7,621 bases of DNA from Pseudomonadota bacterium (lineage in GTDB: Bacteria > Pseudomonadota > Gammaproteobacteria > Halothiobacillales > Halothiobacillaceae): positions 1 to 7,621 of the forward strand of contig JAJYPA010000398.1 in NCBI GenBank assembly GCA_021795795.1, given 5' to 3'. Under the pieces are notes generated by a model that did no database searches, was not told the origin of the DNA, and saw only the letters and a list, made by a program, of their open reading frames with translations. This document shows positions 1-6,289 of this stretch, one piece after another; position 1 is the stretch's first letter; every line of letters starts with the position of its first letter. The translations under genes and the position numbers were made by a program.

Positions 1-656
1 TGTTGGAATGCGGCCTCCGTGTGTACAGCCTGGCGATGCTGCACCTGGTAGCGCACTCTTTATATAAGGCCCATGCCTTTTTGTCTTCGGGGAGTGGCGT
101 GGATATCCTTCGCGCGCCAGCCGTACGCCCCGCCCAATCCACTCCATCGTTTTGGCAGTGGATCGTCGTGCTCGCCTTTGCGACTCTAATGACAATCGGT
201 ATCGGGGCTGCCTTTGGCGTGACTGCGGATCATGAGCCGGCACTCCTGGCATTAGGCGCAATCGTAGCGGTGGCCCTGAGTCAGCTATTGCTCCATTCCT
301 TCAAGGCCGGCATGGGGGCTGCATTCATCGCCCGTGCGGCTATCCTCAGCGCTCTGGTCGGTACCGCTTATTTCAGTCTGCATGCGGCATTTCATTTCAT
401 GCTGGCAACGAGCTTCCCGGCTGTCCGGCTAATCAACAGTCCCGCTCAATTCGCACTCATCGGGCTGGTGATGCTCGTGTTTTTTGCCATCCTCCTGATT
501 CAGCAGAACTTGCCCAATTTGGCCAAATATCCGAGCGCACGCAGAGCTTATGTGCATCTCTCTAATGGTTTGTATGTCGATATCCCGTTCTCACGGCTGG
601 TGCAACGGTTGTGGCCGATACAAGCCGTTCCCTATGCGCAACCGAAAGGAGTCTGA
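1..656 (+). CDS. dabB: DabB, membrane subunit of DAB inorganic carbon pump (3' part, 5' end outside window)
   Basis: This is the C-terminal 218 or so residues of a NuoL/MrpA-like proton-conducting membrane protein. The frame is open to the left edge (first whole codon at 3, a TTG that is probably an internal Leu), so the gene begins upstream. The stretch HLVAHSLYKAHAFLSSGSG (fragment residues 14-32) is the NuoL-type helix with the conserved His/Lys used in ion conduction. Hydrophobic segments follow at about 51-75, 80-100, 106-134 and 149-169. The soluble tail contains YVHLSNGLYVDIPFSRL (183-199), the kind of tail I associate with DabB rather than respiratory NuoL. In characterised DAB systems DabB sits in the cytoplasmic membrane and couples cation flow to bicarbonate formation by DabA. 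The stop is 2 bases before the dabA ATG, so the two genes are surely co-transcribed. A respiratory NuoL or MrpA is the alternative, but the adjacent dabA makes DabB much more likely. Confidence 0.9.
   Translation, partial: LECGLRVYSLAMLHLVAHSLYKAHAFLSSGSGVDILRAPAVRPAQSTPSFWQWIVVLAFATLMTIGIGAAFGVTADHEPALLALGAIVAVALSQLLLHSFKAGMGAAFIARAAILSALVGTAYFSLHAAFHFMLATSFPAVRLINSPAQFALIGLVMLVFFAILLIQQNLPNLAKYPSARRAYVHLSNGLYVDIPFSRLVQRLWPIQAVPYAQPKGV
645..651 (+). promoter_or_regulatory. Ribosome binding site of dabA
   Basis: AAAGGAG lies inside the last codons of dabB, 7 bases before the ATG at 659. It fixes the dabA start and excludes the in-frame GTG at 611, which would overlap dabB by 46 bases and has no such motif in front. 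Confidence 0.8.
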
Positions 657-658
657 TC

Positions 659-3265
659 ATGAATCGCGCGACAAGCACGCTTGCGAAACCGTTTGCCAGG
701 ACCATGGATTTCAACACGAACGATACCGATGTAACAACCAGCAGGGCCGTTGCTGCTTACGACTTGGCTTCGCTTACCGCCACGGTGGAATCGGCATGCC
801 AGCGGATCGCTCCGCTCTGGCCACTCAATGCCTTCGTGGCAGTCAACCCCTATTTCGGCCTGCGTCATCAGGATTTCGAGCAGGCCAGCGAGACTCTTGC
901 CAGGGTTGCCGGTTCTCCCTTGGTCATGCCGCGTCGTTATTATCGGGAACAAATCTCGACAGGCCGTATTACTCGCGCTGATTTGGAGCAGGCGTTACAG
1001 CAATATGGCCTCGTGCCGGACGCCACAGAGGTGGGAAAGGCCATCGCCAGCGATACATCCCCCCCTATAGGCCAAATCGCATTGGTTTCAAATGTTCTGG
1101 AAGGCCTGGACGGTATCCGATGGAATGAATTTGTCGTAGAACGCATCAGCCAGTTTGCTGCCGCTTACTTCGATCAAGGCCAGGCCAGTTGGCCGATGCC
1201 CTGGCGGAAGGAGTCTCTTTACGAGGCGTGGCGCCATGTTGCCGAAATCGATCTGAGCCCCAGGATGATGGGCTTGCATGGTATTCGGACCGCAGTCACA
1301 GCGTTGCCCAAGCTGCCCATGGACACGATTGCCTGGGCTCTCCAGCGGCTCGCCATACCTGCTGATCTGGTAGAAGATTACCTCCATGCCGCCTTACTGA
1401 ATATTGGTGGCTGGGCAGCCTGGGCACGTTACCTCCGCTGGGAGCAGGAATTGGTGGGAGGGTATGAGGACTCCATCGTCGATCTGCTGGCCATTCGGCT
1501 TGCCTGGGAACTGGTCCTGTTTAATGCGCGTCAGGCCCCGGAACTGGGCAATGCCTGGCGGCATGCAGTGCAAGCCCTGCAGCGGTCTTCAGCACGTAGC
1601 GCGCAAGCGCCTGCGCAAATGGACTTTGTCCTGCAAACGGCCTTTGAACTGGGTTACCAGAAAGAAATCATTGCAAAACTAGCCAACCCCCCGGGGGAAT
1701 CGGCAACAAAGCTCAGCCCAACCCGACCTTCGGTACAGGCTGCGTTCTGCATTGATGTGCGGTCGGAGATATTTCGCCGGGCTTTGGAAACCGTCGCGCC
1801 CACCGTGCAAACCGTGGGCTTTGCAGGATTTTTCGGCGCTTTCATGGAATTTGTACCCTTGGGGGCATCTGCTGCACGGATGCACATGCCCGTCCTGCTG
1901 ACGCCCGGCTACCGGGTCCACGAGCATGTTCACGGTGCCAGTGACCAGGAAGTAAAAAAGGTCATCAACCGCCGCCATCAGCGGCTGCACAATGCCAATA
2001 TCTGGAAAACCTTCAAGAGTTCGGCCTCTTCGTGTTTTTCATTCGTGGAATCGGCTGGCCTGCTCTATGGTCCGAAACTGCTCAGCGACAGTTTCGGATG
2101 GAGTCGTACCGTGCCCCATCCAGAGAAGAAGGGGATCGCCTCCAAGTTCCATAGACGCCTTGTTCCAACATTGGGTACGGTATCTCATGGGCAGCAATTA
2201 ACCCAAACCCGACAGAAACCAACCCAGGCCCCTACGGTCGGCATCTCCGTGGCAGATCGCGGGGCGACGGGAGAAATGATTTTAAAGGCCATGTCGATGA
2301 CCAGCAATTTCGCACGGCTGGTATTACTGGTCGGGCACGGAAGCAGCACAGTCAATAATCCTCATGCTACGGGACTCGATTGCGGAGCCTGCGCAGGCCA
2401 GACCGGTGAAGTCAGCGCCCGCGTCATCGCTGCTTTGCTGAATGAGCCCAAAGTGCGCGAAGAACTTGCGCGCAAGGGCATTCCTATTCCGGCAGACACC
2501 CGGTTTGTAGGGGCCTTGCATGACACGACGGTTGATGAGGTTACCTTGTTCGATATCGAGGGATTGGCATCGACTCACGCCCAGGATCTGAAACAACTGC
2601 GTAAATGGCTTACCCAAGCCGGGCAACTGACGCGCATGGAACGGGCCAATTTGCTGGGCATCCACGATTCGGCCCCGGAGGTTGTTGACGCGCTGATTCA
2701 AGAACGCAGTCGGGATTGGTCGCAGGTTTTTCCGGAATGGGGTCTTGCCGGTAATGCCGCTTTTATTGCCGCACCCCGTTCCCGAACGGCGGGTATCGAC
2801 CTTTCCGGAAGAGCGTTTTTGCATGACTACGAGTGGCGCAAGGATGAAGGCTTTGGCGTTTTAGAACTCATCATGACCGCACCAATGGTGGTCGCCAACT
2901 GGATCAACATGCAGTATTACGCATCCGTCGTCGATAACAAGAGATTCGGGAGCGGCAATAAAGTACTGCACAATATCGTGGGGGGATCTATCGGTGTATT
3001 GGAGGGGAATGGCGGCGATCTACGGGTTGGTCTTCCACTACAGTCGCTCCATAATGGTGAACGGTGGGTGCATGAACCCTTACGCTTGAATGTATTTCTC
3101 GAAGCACCGAAAGCAGAGATTGATCGAATCATTGCCAAACACGAGCTCGTACGCGAACTTGTCGAAAATCGCTGGTTGTTTCTTTTTCAAATTGACGACG
3201 AGGACGGCGGAATCTACCGGCGCAACACGAACAAACAATGGCAACGAATGTCATCAGATGACTGA
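659..3265 (+). CDS. dabA: DabA, zinc-containing subunit of DAB inorganic carbon pump (DUF2309/UPF0753)
   Basis: DabA is a distant beta-carbonic-anhydrase-like protein. With DabB it hydrates CO2 to bicarbonate in one direction, powered by the membrane ion gradient, and so loads the cytoplasm with inorganic carbon for Rubisco. The 868-aa product is close to known DabA lengths (about 800-1000). Family landmarks seen: WPLNAFVAVNPYFGL (54-68); FCIDVRSE with Cys364 and Asp366; VGHGS with His560; LDCGACAGQTG with Cys575 and Cys578; HNIVGGSIGVLEGNGGDLR starting at 771. Cys364, Asp366, His560 and Cys575 match the zinc ligands Cys351, Asp353, His524 and Cys539 of Halothiobacillus neapolitanus DabA as I recall them. 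The His-to-Cys gap of 15 is identical, so the site looks intact. The protein is peripheral and lacks obvious membrane helices. The start at 659 is chosen for its ribosome binding site and 2-base spacing from dabB. Base composition looks less GC-rich than the genes downstream. Confidence 0.96.
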   Translation: MNRATSTLAKPFARTMDFNTNDTDVTTSRAVAAYDLASLTATVESACQRIAPLWPLNAFVAVNPYFGLRHQDFEQASETLARVAGSPLVMPRRYYREQISTGRITRADLEQALQQYGLVPDATEVGKAIASDTSPPIGQIALVSNVLEGLDGIRWNEFVVERISQFAAAYFDQGQASWPMPWRKESLYEAWRHVAEIDLSPRMMGLHGIRTAVTALPKLPMDTIAWALQRLAIPADLVEDYLHAALLNIGGWAAWARYLRWEQELVGGYEDSIVDLLAIRLAWELVLFNARQAPELGNAWRHAVQALQRSSARSAQAPAQMDFVLQTAFELGYQKEIIAKLANPPGESATKLSPTRPSVQAAFCIDVRSEIFRRALETVAPTVQTVGFAGFFGAFMEFVPLGASAARMHMPVLLTPGYRVHEHVHGASDQEVKKVINRRHQRLHNANIWKTFKSSASSCFSFVESAGLLYGPKLLSDSFGWSRTVPHPEKKGIASKFHRRLVPTLGTVSHGQQLTQTRQKPTQAPTVGISVADRGATGEMILKAMSMTSNFARLVLLVGHGSSTVNNPHATGLDCGACAGQTGEVSARVIAALLNEPKVREELARKGIPIPADTRFVGALHDTTVDEVTLFDIEGLASTHAQDLKQLRKWLTQAGQLTRMERANLLGIHDSAPEVVDALIQERSRDWSQVFPEWGLAGNAAFIAAPRSRTAGIDLSGRAFLHDYEWRKDEGFGVLELIMTAPMVVANWINMQYYASVVDNKRFGSGNKVLHNIVGGSIGVLEGNGGDLRVGLPLQSLHNGERWVHEPLRLNVFLEAPKAEIDRIIAKHELVRELVENRWLFLFQIDDEDGGIYRRNTNKQWQRMSSDD

Positions 3266-3270
3266 CACCC

Positions 3271-3342
3271 CTGATGGCATACCTAACCGTGGGCGAGGAA
3301 GGTCGCGACGAGTGCTGCTGGGACGACGATTACCGCCATCAG
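3271..3342 (+). repeat. Perfect 8-bp inverted repeat in the gap after dabA
   Basis: CTGATGGC (3271-3278) and its exact reverse complement GCCATCAG (3335-3342) face each other across a 56-base spacer that also holds the palindrome GTCGCGAC (3302-3309). They lie in the 125-base gap between dabA and the next gene. There is no T-run after the second arm, so it is not a classical terminator. It may be an mRNA structure or a chance match. Confidence 0.25.
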
Positions 3343-3378
3343 TGCCACAAGTCGCTCTTGGGAGAATCGTTTTCAGTT

Positions 3379-3383
3379 GAGGG
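3379..3383 (+). promoter_or_regulatory. Ribosome binding site deciding the start of the DUF6671 gene
   Basis: GAGGG is 7 bases before ATG 3391. The frame is open further upstream to an ATG at 3274, but that codon has no comparable motif and the extra 39 residues do not resemble the family, so 3391 is preferred. Confidence 0.55.
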
Positions 3384-3390
3384 CCAACCG

Positions 3391-4269
3391 ATGTATGAGT
3401 TCGAGCACCCGAAACTTATGAATTTTGAAAAATCGATCTACAGGGGTTCAACCGTGGCCCTACTCACCCAGCACGGCAAGGAGAAAGTCATCGCTCCCCT
3501 ACTGGCCTCCGCCATTGATTGCCAGGTGGTGCCGGTGACCGGCTTCGACACCGACCGGCTGGGTACCTTCACCCGCGACATTCCCCGCTCCGGCACCCAG
3601 ATCGAGGCGGCCCGGCAAAAGGCGCGCATCGGCATGGAACTGGCGAGATTGCCCCTGGGGCTCGCTAGCGAAGGCAGCTTCGGGCCGGACCCGTTCACCG
3701 GGATGTTTTCCTTGAACGTAGAGATGATCGTGTGGATCGACGATACGCTGGACATCGAAGTGGTCGGTGTTGCCTCTGGCAAGACCAACTTCTCTCATCT
3801 GCTCACCGCCAACTGGGAGGAGGCCGAGACATTCGCCCGTGCGACAGGTTTTCCCGAGCATGGCCTGGTGGTGCGCCCGCGGCACGAGGACGACCCCCGC
3901 ATCCGCAAAGGCATTGCCGACTGGGAAACGCTGCGCGTGGCCTTTCGCTGGGCCTGCGGCGAGGCGGACAACGGCCGCGCCTTCCTGGAAACGGACGTGC
4001 GCGCCCATATGAACCCCATGCGCATGGAGATCATTGCCCAGGCCACACGGGATCTCGCACGCAAGCTTTGCACCCCATGCCCGGCCTGCAACACACCCGG
4101 CTTCCAGATCGTGGAGCGCGTCCCCGGCCTGCCTTGCGCGGATTGCGGCGCCCCGACCCGGGAAGCCAGGGCGGACATCCACCGTTGCGTCAGATGCGGT
4201 CACGAGGTGACGGTGGAACGCTCGGACAAGGCCGCGCCAGCGGGCCGCTGCGACTGGTGCAATCCGTGA
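3391..4269 (+). CDS. DUF6671 family protein with cysteine-rich zinc-ribbon tail
   Basis: This 292-aa protein has no known function, and I assign it to DUF6671 from memory of its motifs. Seen in order: STVALLTQHGKEKVIAP (20-36), FDTDRLGTFT (52-61), LASEGSFGPDPF (91-102), LVVRPRHEDD (159-168) and ETDVRAHMNPMRM (200-212). These blocks of charged and polar residues suggest an enzyme-like N-terminal domain. The tail has Cys227 plus four CxxC knuckles at 230-233, 249-252, 266-269 and 287-290, which would suit two zinc ribbons. No signal peptide or membrane helix is evident, so it is probably cytoplasmic. It lies 125 bases after dabA on the same strand, so it could be read through from the dab operon or have its own weak promoter; none is clear. 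ATG 3418 is a possible later start. Zinc-ribbon tails often bind nucleic acid or partner proteins, but that is not shown here. Base composition is more GC-rich than in dabA. Confidence 0.8.
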   Translation: MYEFEHPKLMNFEKSIYRGSTVALLTQHGKEKVIAPLLASAIDCQVVPVTGFDTDRLGTFTRDIPRSGTQIEAARQKARIGMELARLPLGLASEGSFGPDPFTGMFSLNVEMIVWIDDTLDIEVVGVASGKTNFSHLLTANWEEAETFARATGFPEHGLVVRPRHEDDPRIRKGIADWETLRVAFRWACGEADNGRAFLETDVRAHMNPMRMEIIAQATRDLARKLCTPCPACNTPGFQIVERVPGLPCADCGAPTREARADIHRCVRCGHEVTVERSDKAAPAGRCDWCNP

Positions 4270-4299
4270 AGCCGAAGCAGCGCGACGATCACGCGGCTT
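4269..4299 (+). terminator. Possible weak stem-loop at the end of the DUF6671 gene
   Basis: AAGCCG (4269-4274) pairs with CGGCTT (4294-4299) across a 19-base loop and is followed by only TTG. The stem is short, the loop is long and the T-run is poor, so any terminator activity would be weak. It may be chance. Confidence 0.2.
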
Positions 4300-4330
4300 T
4301 GACCCGAAACGAATGGGAGTGGATCGCACC

Positions 4331-4876
4331 ATGAGAACGAATGCCAATGAAGCCCGGGATGGTCAAATAACGAATCTGCTCATTTTCGTTCGCACAACGG
4401 ACGACCTCGTCCGTGCCTGCCGGCAGGTGGAGGAATTTCTCGCGTTCTGTCGCAGCCGCCAAAGCGATTCATTCGCCAACGGACGGCTCTTGGGTGCCTG
4501 GATTGAGGAGCACACAGTCACCAAACTTCCGCAGGAGATGGAACTGTGGTTACCATCCAAGCAGACGATCCTGCTAACGGTGCGGGAAACTTTCGCCTTG
4601 TGGGGGAGCTGGGCAGTCGCGTCGATCGAGCCCGTGTGCCTGGAGACCAAAGCCGGCGTGGAGCTATCCCACGATATGGTCCTCGACGCGCTGATTGCGC
4701 TTGCGCGGGGCGACAGCGGGCGGGTCGGCCGCTATTCACCCGTCTTCGTGCGCGACACGCCAAAGAAACAGGTTTATGCCGAGATCAGACGACTGAATAT
4801 CCATTATCCGCTTCGGATCGCGGGGCCAATCTATTACGACCCGGTCGCGGGCGGATTGTCCGTGGAGGAGGAATAG
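4331..4876 (+). CDS. Hypothetical protein, family not recognised (181 aa)
   Basis: I do not recognise this protein. It is a soluble-looking mixed alpha/beta sequence without signal peptide, clear membrane helix or metal-binding motif; Cys30, Cys40 and Cys103 are isolated. Visible features are a hydrophobic beta-like start (TNLLIFVRTTDD, 14-25), a helical part with RACRQVEEFLAFCRSR (28-43), LWLPSKQTILLTVRETFALWGSW (73-95) and a C-terminal RRLNIHYPLRIAGPIYYDP (153-171). The acidic end is VEEE. GGGAG at 4315-4319 lies 11 bases before ATG 4331, favouring this start over the in-frame ATG at 4313, which has no motif in front. The gene sits 61 bases after the DUF6671 gene, and its last codons carry the ribosome binding site of the next small ORF, so those two are probably translated together. 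Codon use looks native and it has no internal stops, so it is likely a real gene. It is not a PII-like (SbtB) protein as far as I can see. Confidence 0.7.
   Translation: MRTNANEARDGQITNLLIFVRTTDDLVRACRQVEEFLAFCRSRQSDSFANGRLLGAWIEEHTVTKLPQEMELWLPSKQTILLTVRETFALWGSWAVASIEPVCLETKAGVELSHDMVLDALIALARGDSGRVGRYSPVFVRDTPKKQVYAEIRRLNIHYPLRIAGPIYYDPVAGGLSVEEE
4866..4872 (+). promoter_or_regulatory. Strong ribosome binding site of the 36-codon ORF
   Basis: AGGAGGA lies within the last codons of the 181-aa gene, 10 bases before ATG 4883. Such a strong motif next to a very short ORF suggests that this ORF is translated, or once began a longer gene. Confidence 0.6.
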
Positions 4877-4882
4877 ACGCCC

Positions 4883-4993
4883 ATGCCAACCCTCGATCCC
4901 GCGGTGCTGTTTTTCCTGCTGGGGTTGGCCGCGGGCGGCATGGTGCTCGAACGCCTCTGGGCGCCCACGACTACGCCATCACCACGGCGCTAA
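4883..4993 (+). CDS. Short membrane peptide (36 aa) resembling the N-terminus of SbtA-type bicarbonate symporters; possible gene remnant
   Basis: The ORF encodes 36 residues: a short start MPT, a hydrophobic helix in LDPAVLFFLLGLAAG (residues 4-18), then GGMVLERLWAP and a Thr/Pro/Arg tail before TAA at 4991. From memory, the first 18 residues look like the opening of sodium-dependent bicarbonate permeases (SbtA/DUF897), which typically go on with a charged loop such as KSDL or RSDL and a second helix. Here the match stops after Gly18, and none of the three frames downstream restores it, so a simple frameshift does not explain the loss. Either a deletion removed most of an sbtA-like gene or this is a genuine one-helix peptide. 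The start is 6 bases after the stop of the 181-aa gene and has a strong ribosome binding site. The place next to dabBA would fit a lost second carbon transporter, but the resemblance is short and could be chance. Confidence 0.45.
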   Translation: MPTLDPAVLFFLLGLAAGGMVLERLWAPTTTPSPRR

Positions 4994-4995
4994 GG

Positions 4996-5018
4996 GGCAC
5001 CACTACGACAATTGTGCC
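4996..5018 (+). other. Small inverted repeat upstream of pyrC
   Basis: GGCAC (4996-5000) and GTGCC (5014-5018) can form a 5-bp stem with a 13-base loop just after the 36-codon ORF. No T-run follows. It is too weak to call a terminator, and the 87 bases between the ORF and pyrC show no convincing promoter. Confidence 0.15.
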
Positions 5019-5066
5019 ATGATCCTGTTCCTGAGCGACGTAGAGGCGCTGCGCCCCGAGAAGGTC

Positions 5067-5075
5067 AAAAGGAGA
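5067..5075 (+). promoter_or_regulatory. Ribosome binding site of pyrC
   Basis: AAAAGGAGA with AGGAG at 5070-5074 is 6 bases from ATG 5081. It supports that start over ATG 5135, which has no recognisable motif but would give the usual family length. Confidence 0.75.
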
Positions 5076-5080
5076 GACAA

Positions 5081-6184
5081 ATGGCAGCCGTTGGCAGCAA
5101 TGACACCCAAATACCCCGCCACGTTGGCGCTGACATGTCGGCGCAAACGGTGGCTCGCCTGACTCTCGTGCGCCCCGACGACTGGCATCTGCACCTGCGC
5201 GATGGTGGAGTGCTGGCCTCGGTGCTCCCCGACACCGCGCGGCGCTTTGCGCGCGCCATCATTATGCCCAACCTCAAACCGCCCATCACCACGGTTGCAT
5301 TGGCGCGTGCCTACCGCGATCGCATCCTCGCGGCGCTGCCGGAGGGACAGCGCTTCGAGCCGCTCATGACGCTTTACCTCACGGACAATATGCCGGTGTC
5401 CGAGATCGAGAAGGCAAAAAACAGTGGCTTTGTGCAGGCGGTCAAGTATTATCCGGCCGGCGCGACCACGAATTCGGAGAACGGCGTCACCGATTTGGCG
5501 CGCGCCTATCCGGTGTTGGCGGCGATGGAAAAGCATGACCTGCCCTTGTTGCTGCATGGCGAAGTTACCGATCCGGGCGTGGACGTGTTTGACCGTGAGG
5601 CGGCGTTCATCGACCGGCAACTCATGCCATTGACGCGCGCGTTCCCCGGCCTGCGCATGGTGCTGGAGCACATCACCACCAGTGCCGCCGCCGAATTCAT
5701 CCGCCAGGCCCCGGCCAACGTCGCGGCGACGATCACCGCCCACCACCTGCTGCTCAACCGCAACGCGCTGTTCGAGGGCGGGCTGCGGCCGCACCATTAC
5801 TGCCTGCCGCTCCTGAAGCGGGAGGCGCACCGCGCAGCGCTCGTCGCCGCCGCCACGAGCGGCAACCCGAAGTTTTTCCTCGGTACCGATAGCGCGCCGC
5901 ATCCGCGGCATGCCAAGGAGTCCGCCTGCGGCTGCGCCGGCATCTACACCGCCCACGCCGCGATCGAGCTCTATGCCGAGATCTTCGAGCGGGCCGGCGC
6001 GCTCGACCGGCTGGAGGCCTTTGCGAGCTTTCACGGGCCCGACTTCTACCGCCTGCCGCGCAACCGGGACACCCTCACCCTGGAGAAGCGGAGCTGGACG
6101 GTGCCCGAGGAACTGCGTTTCGGGAAGGAAACGGGCGTGCCGCTGCGCGCCGGAGAAATGCTTGCGTGGAGCTTGGTGAAATGA
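5081..6184 (+). CDS. pyrC: Dihydroorotase PyrC (homodimeric class)
   Basis: PyrC reversibly cyclises N-carbamoyl-L-aspartate to L-dihydroorotate, the third step of de novo pyrimidine synthesis, in the cytoplasm. The product is 367 aa. The binuclear zinc site is complete: His36 and His38 in [10 protein letters not shown], the carbamylated Lys122 in [13 protein letters not shown], His159 in LLLHGE, His197 in VLEHITT and Asp270 in FLGTDSAPH. Each is exactly 20 residues later than the E. coli ligands (16, 18, 102, 139, 177, 250), so the core has no net insertion or deletion. Thr129-Thr130 match the mobile-loop threonines. The offset comes from a longer N-terminus. Starting at ATG 5135 would give 349 aa, near the 348 of E. 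coli, but the ribosome binding site clearly favours 5081. The gene lies 87 bases after the small ORF and 105 bases before ilvD, on the same strand. No PyrR or attenuator structure is evident. Confidence 0.97.
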   Translation: MAAVGSNDTQIPRHVGADMSAQTVARLTLVRPDDWHLHLRDGGVLASVLPDTARRFARAIIMPNLKPPITTVALARAYRDRILAALPEGQRFEPLMTLYLTDNMPVSEIEKAKNSGFVQAVKYYPAGATTNSENGVTDLARAYPVLAAMEKHDLPLLLHGEVTDPGVDVFDREAAFIDRQLMPLTRAFPGLRMVLEHITTSAAAEFIRQAPANVAATITAHHLLLNRNALFEGGLRPHHYCLPLLKREAHRAALVAAATSGNPKFFLGTDSAPHPRHAKESACGCAGIYTAHAAIELYAEIFERAGALDRLEAFASFHGPDFYRLPRNRDTLTLEKRSWTVPEELRFGKETGVPLRAGEMLAWSLVK

Positions 6185-6212
6185 ACGAGCGCAACGTTCG
6201 CGCGCAAGATTC

Positions 6213-6236
6213 CGCTCGCGATGTCCTCGGCGAGCG
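6213..6236 (+). other. Perfect 7-bp stem-loop between pyrC and ilvD
   Basis: CGCTCGC (6213-6219) and GCGAGCG (6230-6236) form a GC-rich hairpin with a 10-base loop, 28 bases after the pyrC stop. What follows is GTGCATTTATCC, with only three T in a row, so it is a weak candidate for rho-independent termination and may instead be an mRNA structure or processing element. A competing CGAGCG at 6186-6191 could pair with the left arm. Confidence 0.3.
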
Positions 6237-6277
6237 CGTGCATTTATCCGCAAATTTCCGCCGCGGCTTACATTCTT

Positions 6278-6284
6278 AGGAGGG
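6278..6284 (+). promoter_or_regulatory. Ribosome binding site of ilvD
   Basis: AGGAGGG is a near-perfect anti-16S match. It is 5 bases from the second of two adjacent ATG codons (6290) and only 2 from the first (6287), so initiation at 6290 is preferred. It also excludes the in-frame ATG at 6221. Confidence 0.8.
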
Positions 6285-6289
6285 TAATG

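Noticed and set aside
611..658. GTG 611 as the start of dabA
   Set aside because: It would overlap dabB by 46 bases and lacks a ribosome binding site, whereas ATG 659 has AAAGGAG at ideal spacing.
3274..3390. ATG 3274 as the start of the DUF6671 gene
   Set aside because: There is no ribosome binding site, and the extra 39 residues do not resemble the family; ATG 3391 has GAGGG 7 bases upstream.
3499..4347. 282-codon open frame on the minus strand
   Set aside because: It is antisense to the DUF6671 gene, which has family motifs and CxxC knuckles. The mirror frame has only low-complexity Arg/Ala/Gly-rich sequence.
5019..5162. 47-codon frame starting at ATG 5019 over the pyrC start
   Set aside because: It has no ribosome binding site and overlaps the pyrC N-terminus in another frame; the sequence has no recognisable feature.
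6246..6274. Promoter upstream of ilvD
   Set aside because: TACATT at 6269-6274 matches a -10 box in only four of six places, has no matching -35 box and is too close to the ribosome binding site.
6221..6289. ATG 6221 as an ilvD start or leader peptide
   Set aside because: It is in frame with ilvD and falls inside the hairpin loop, but has no ribosome binding site and only three Ile and one Leu codon among 23. The AGGAGGG at 6278 fits ATG 6290.
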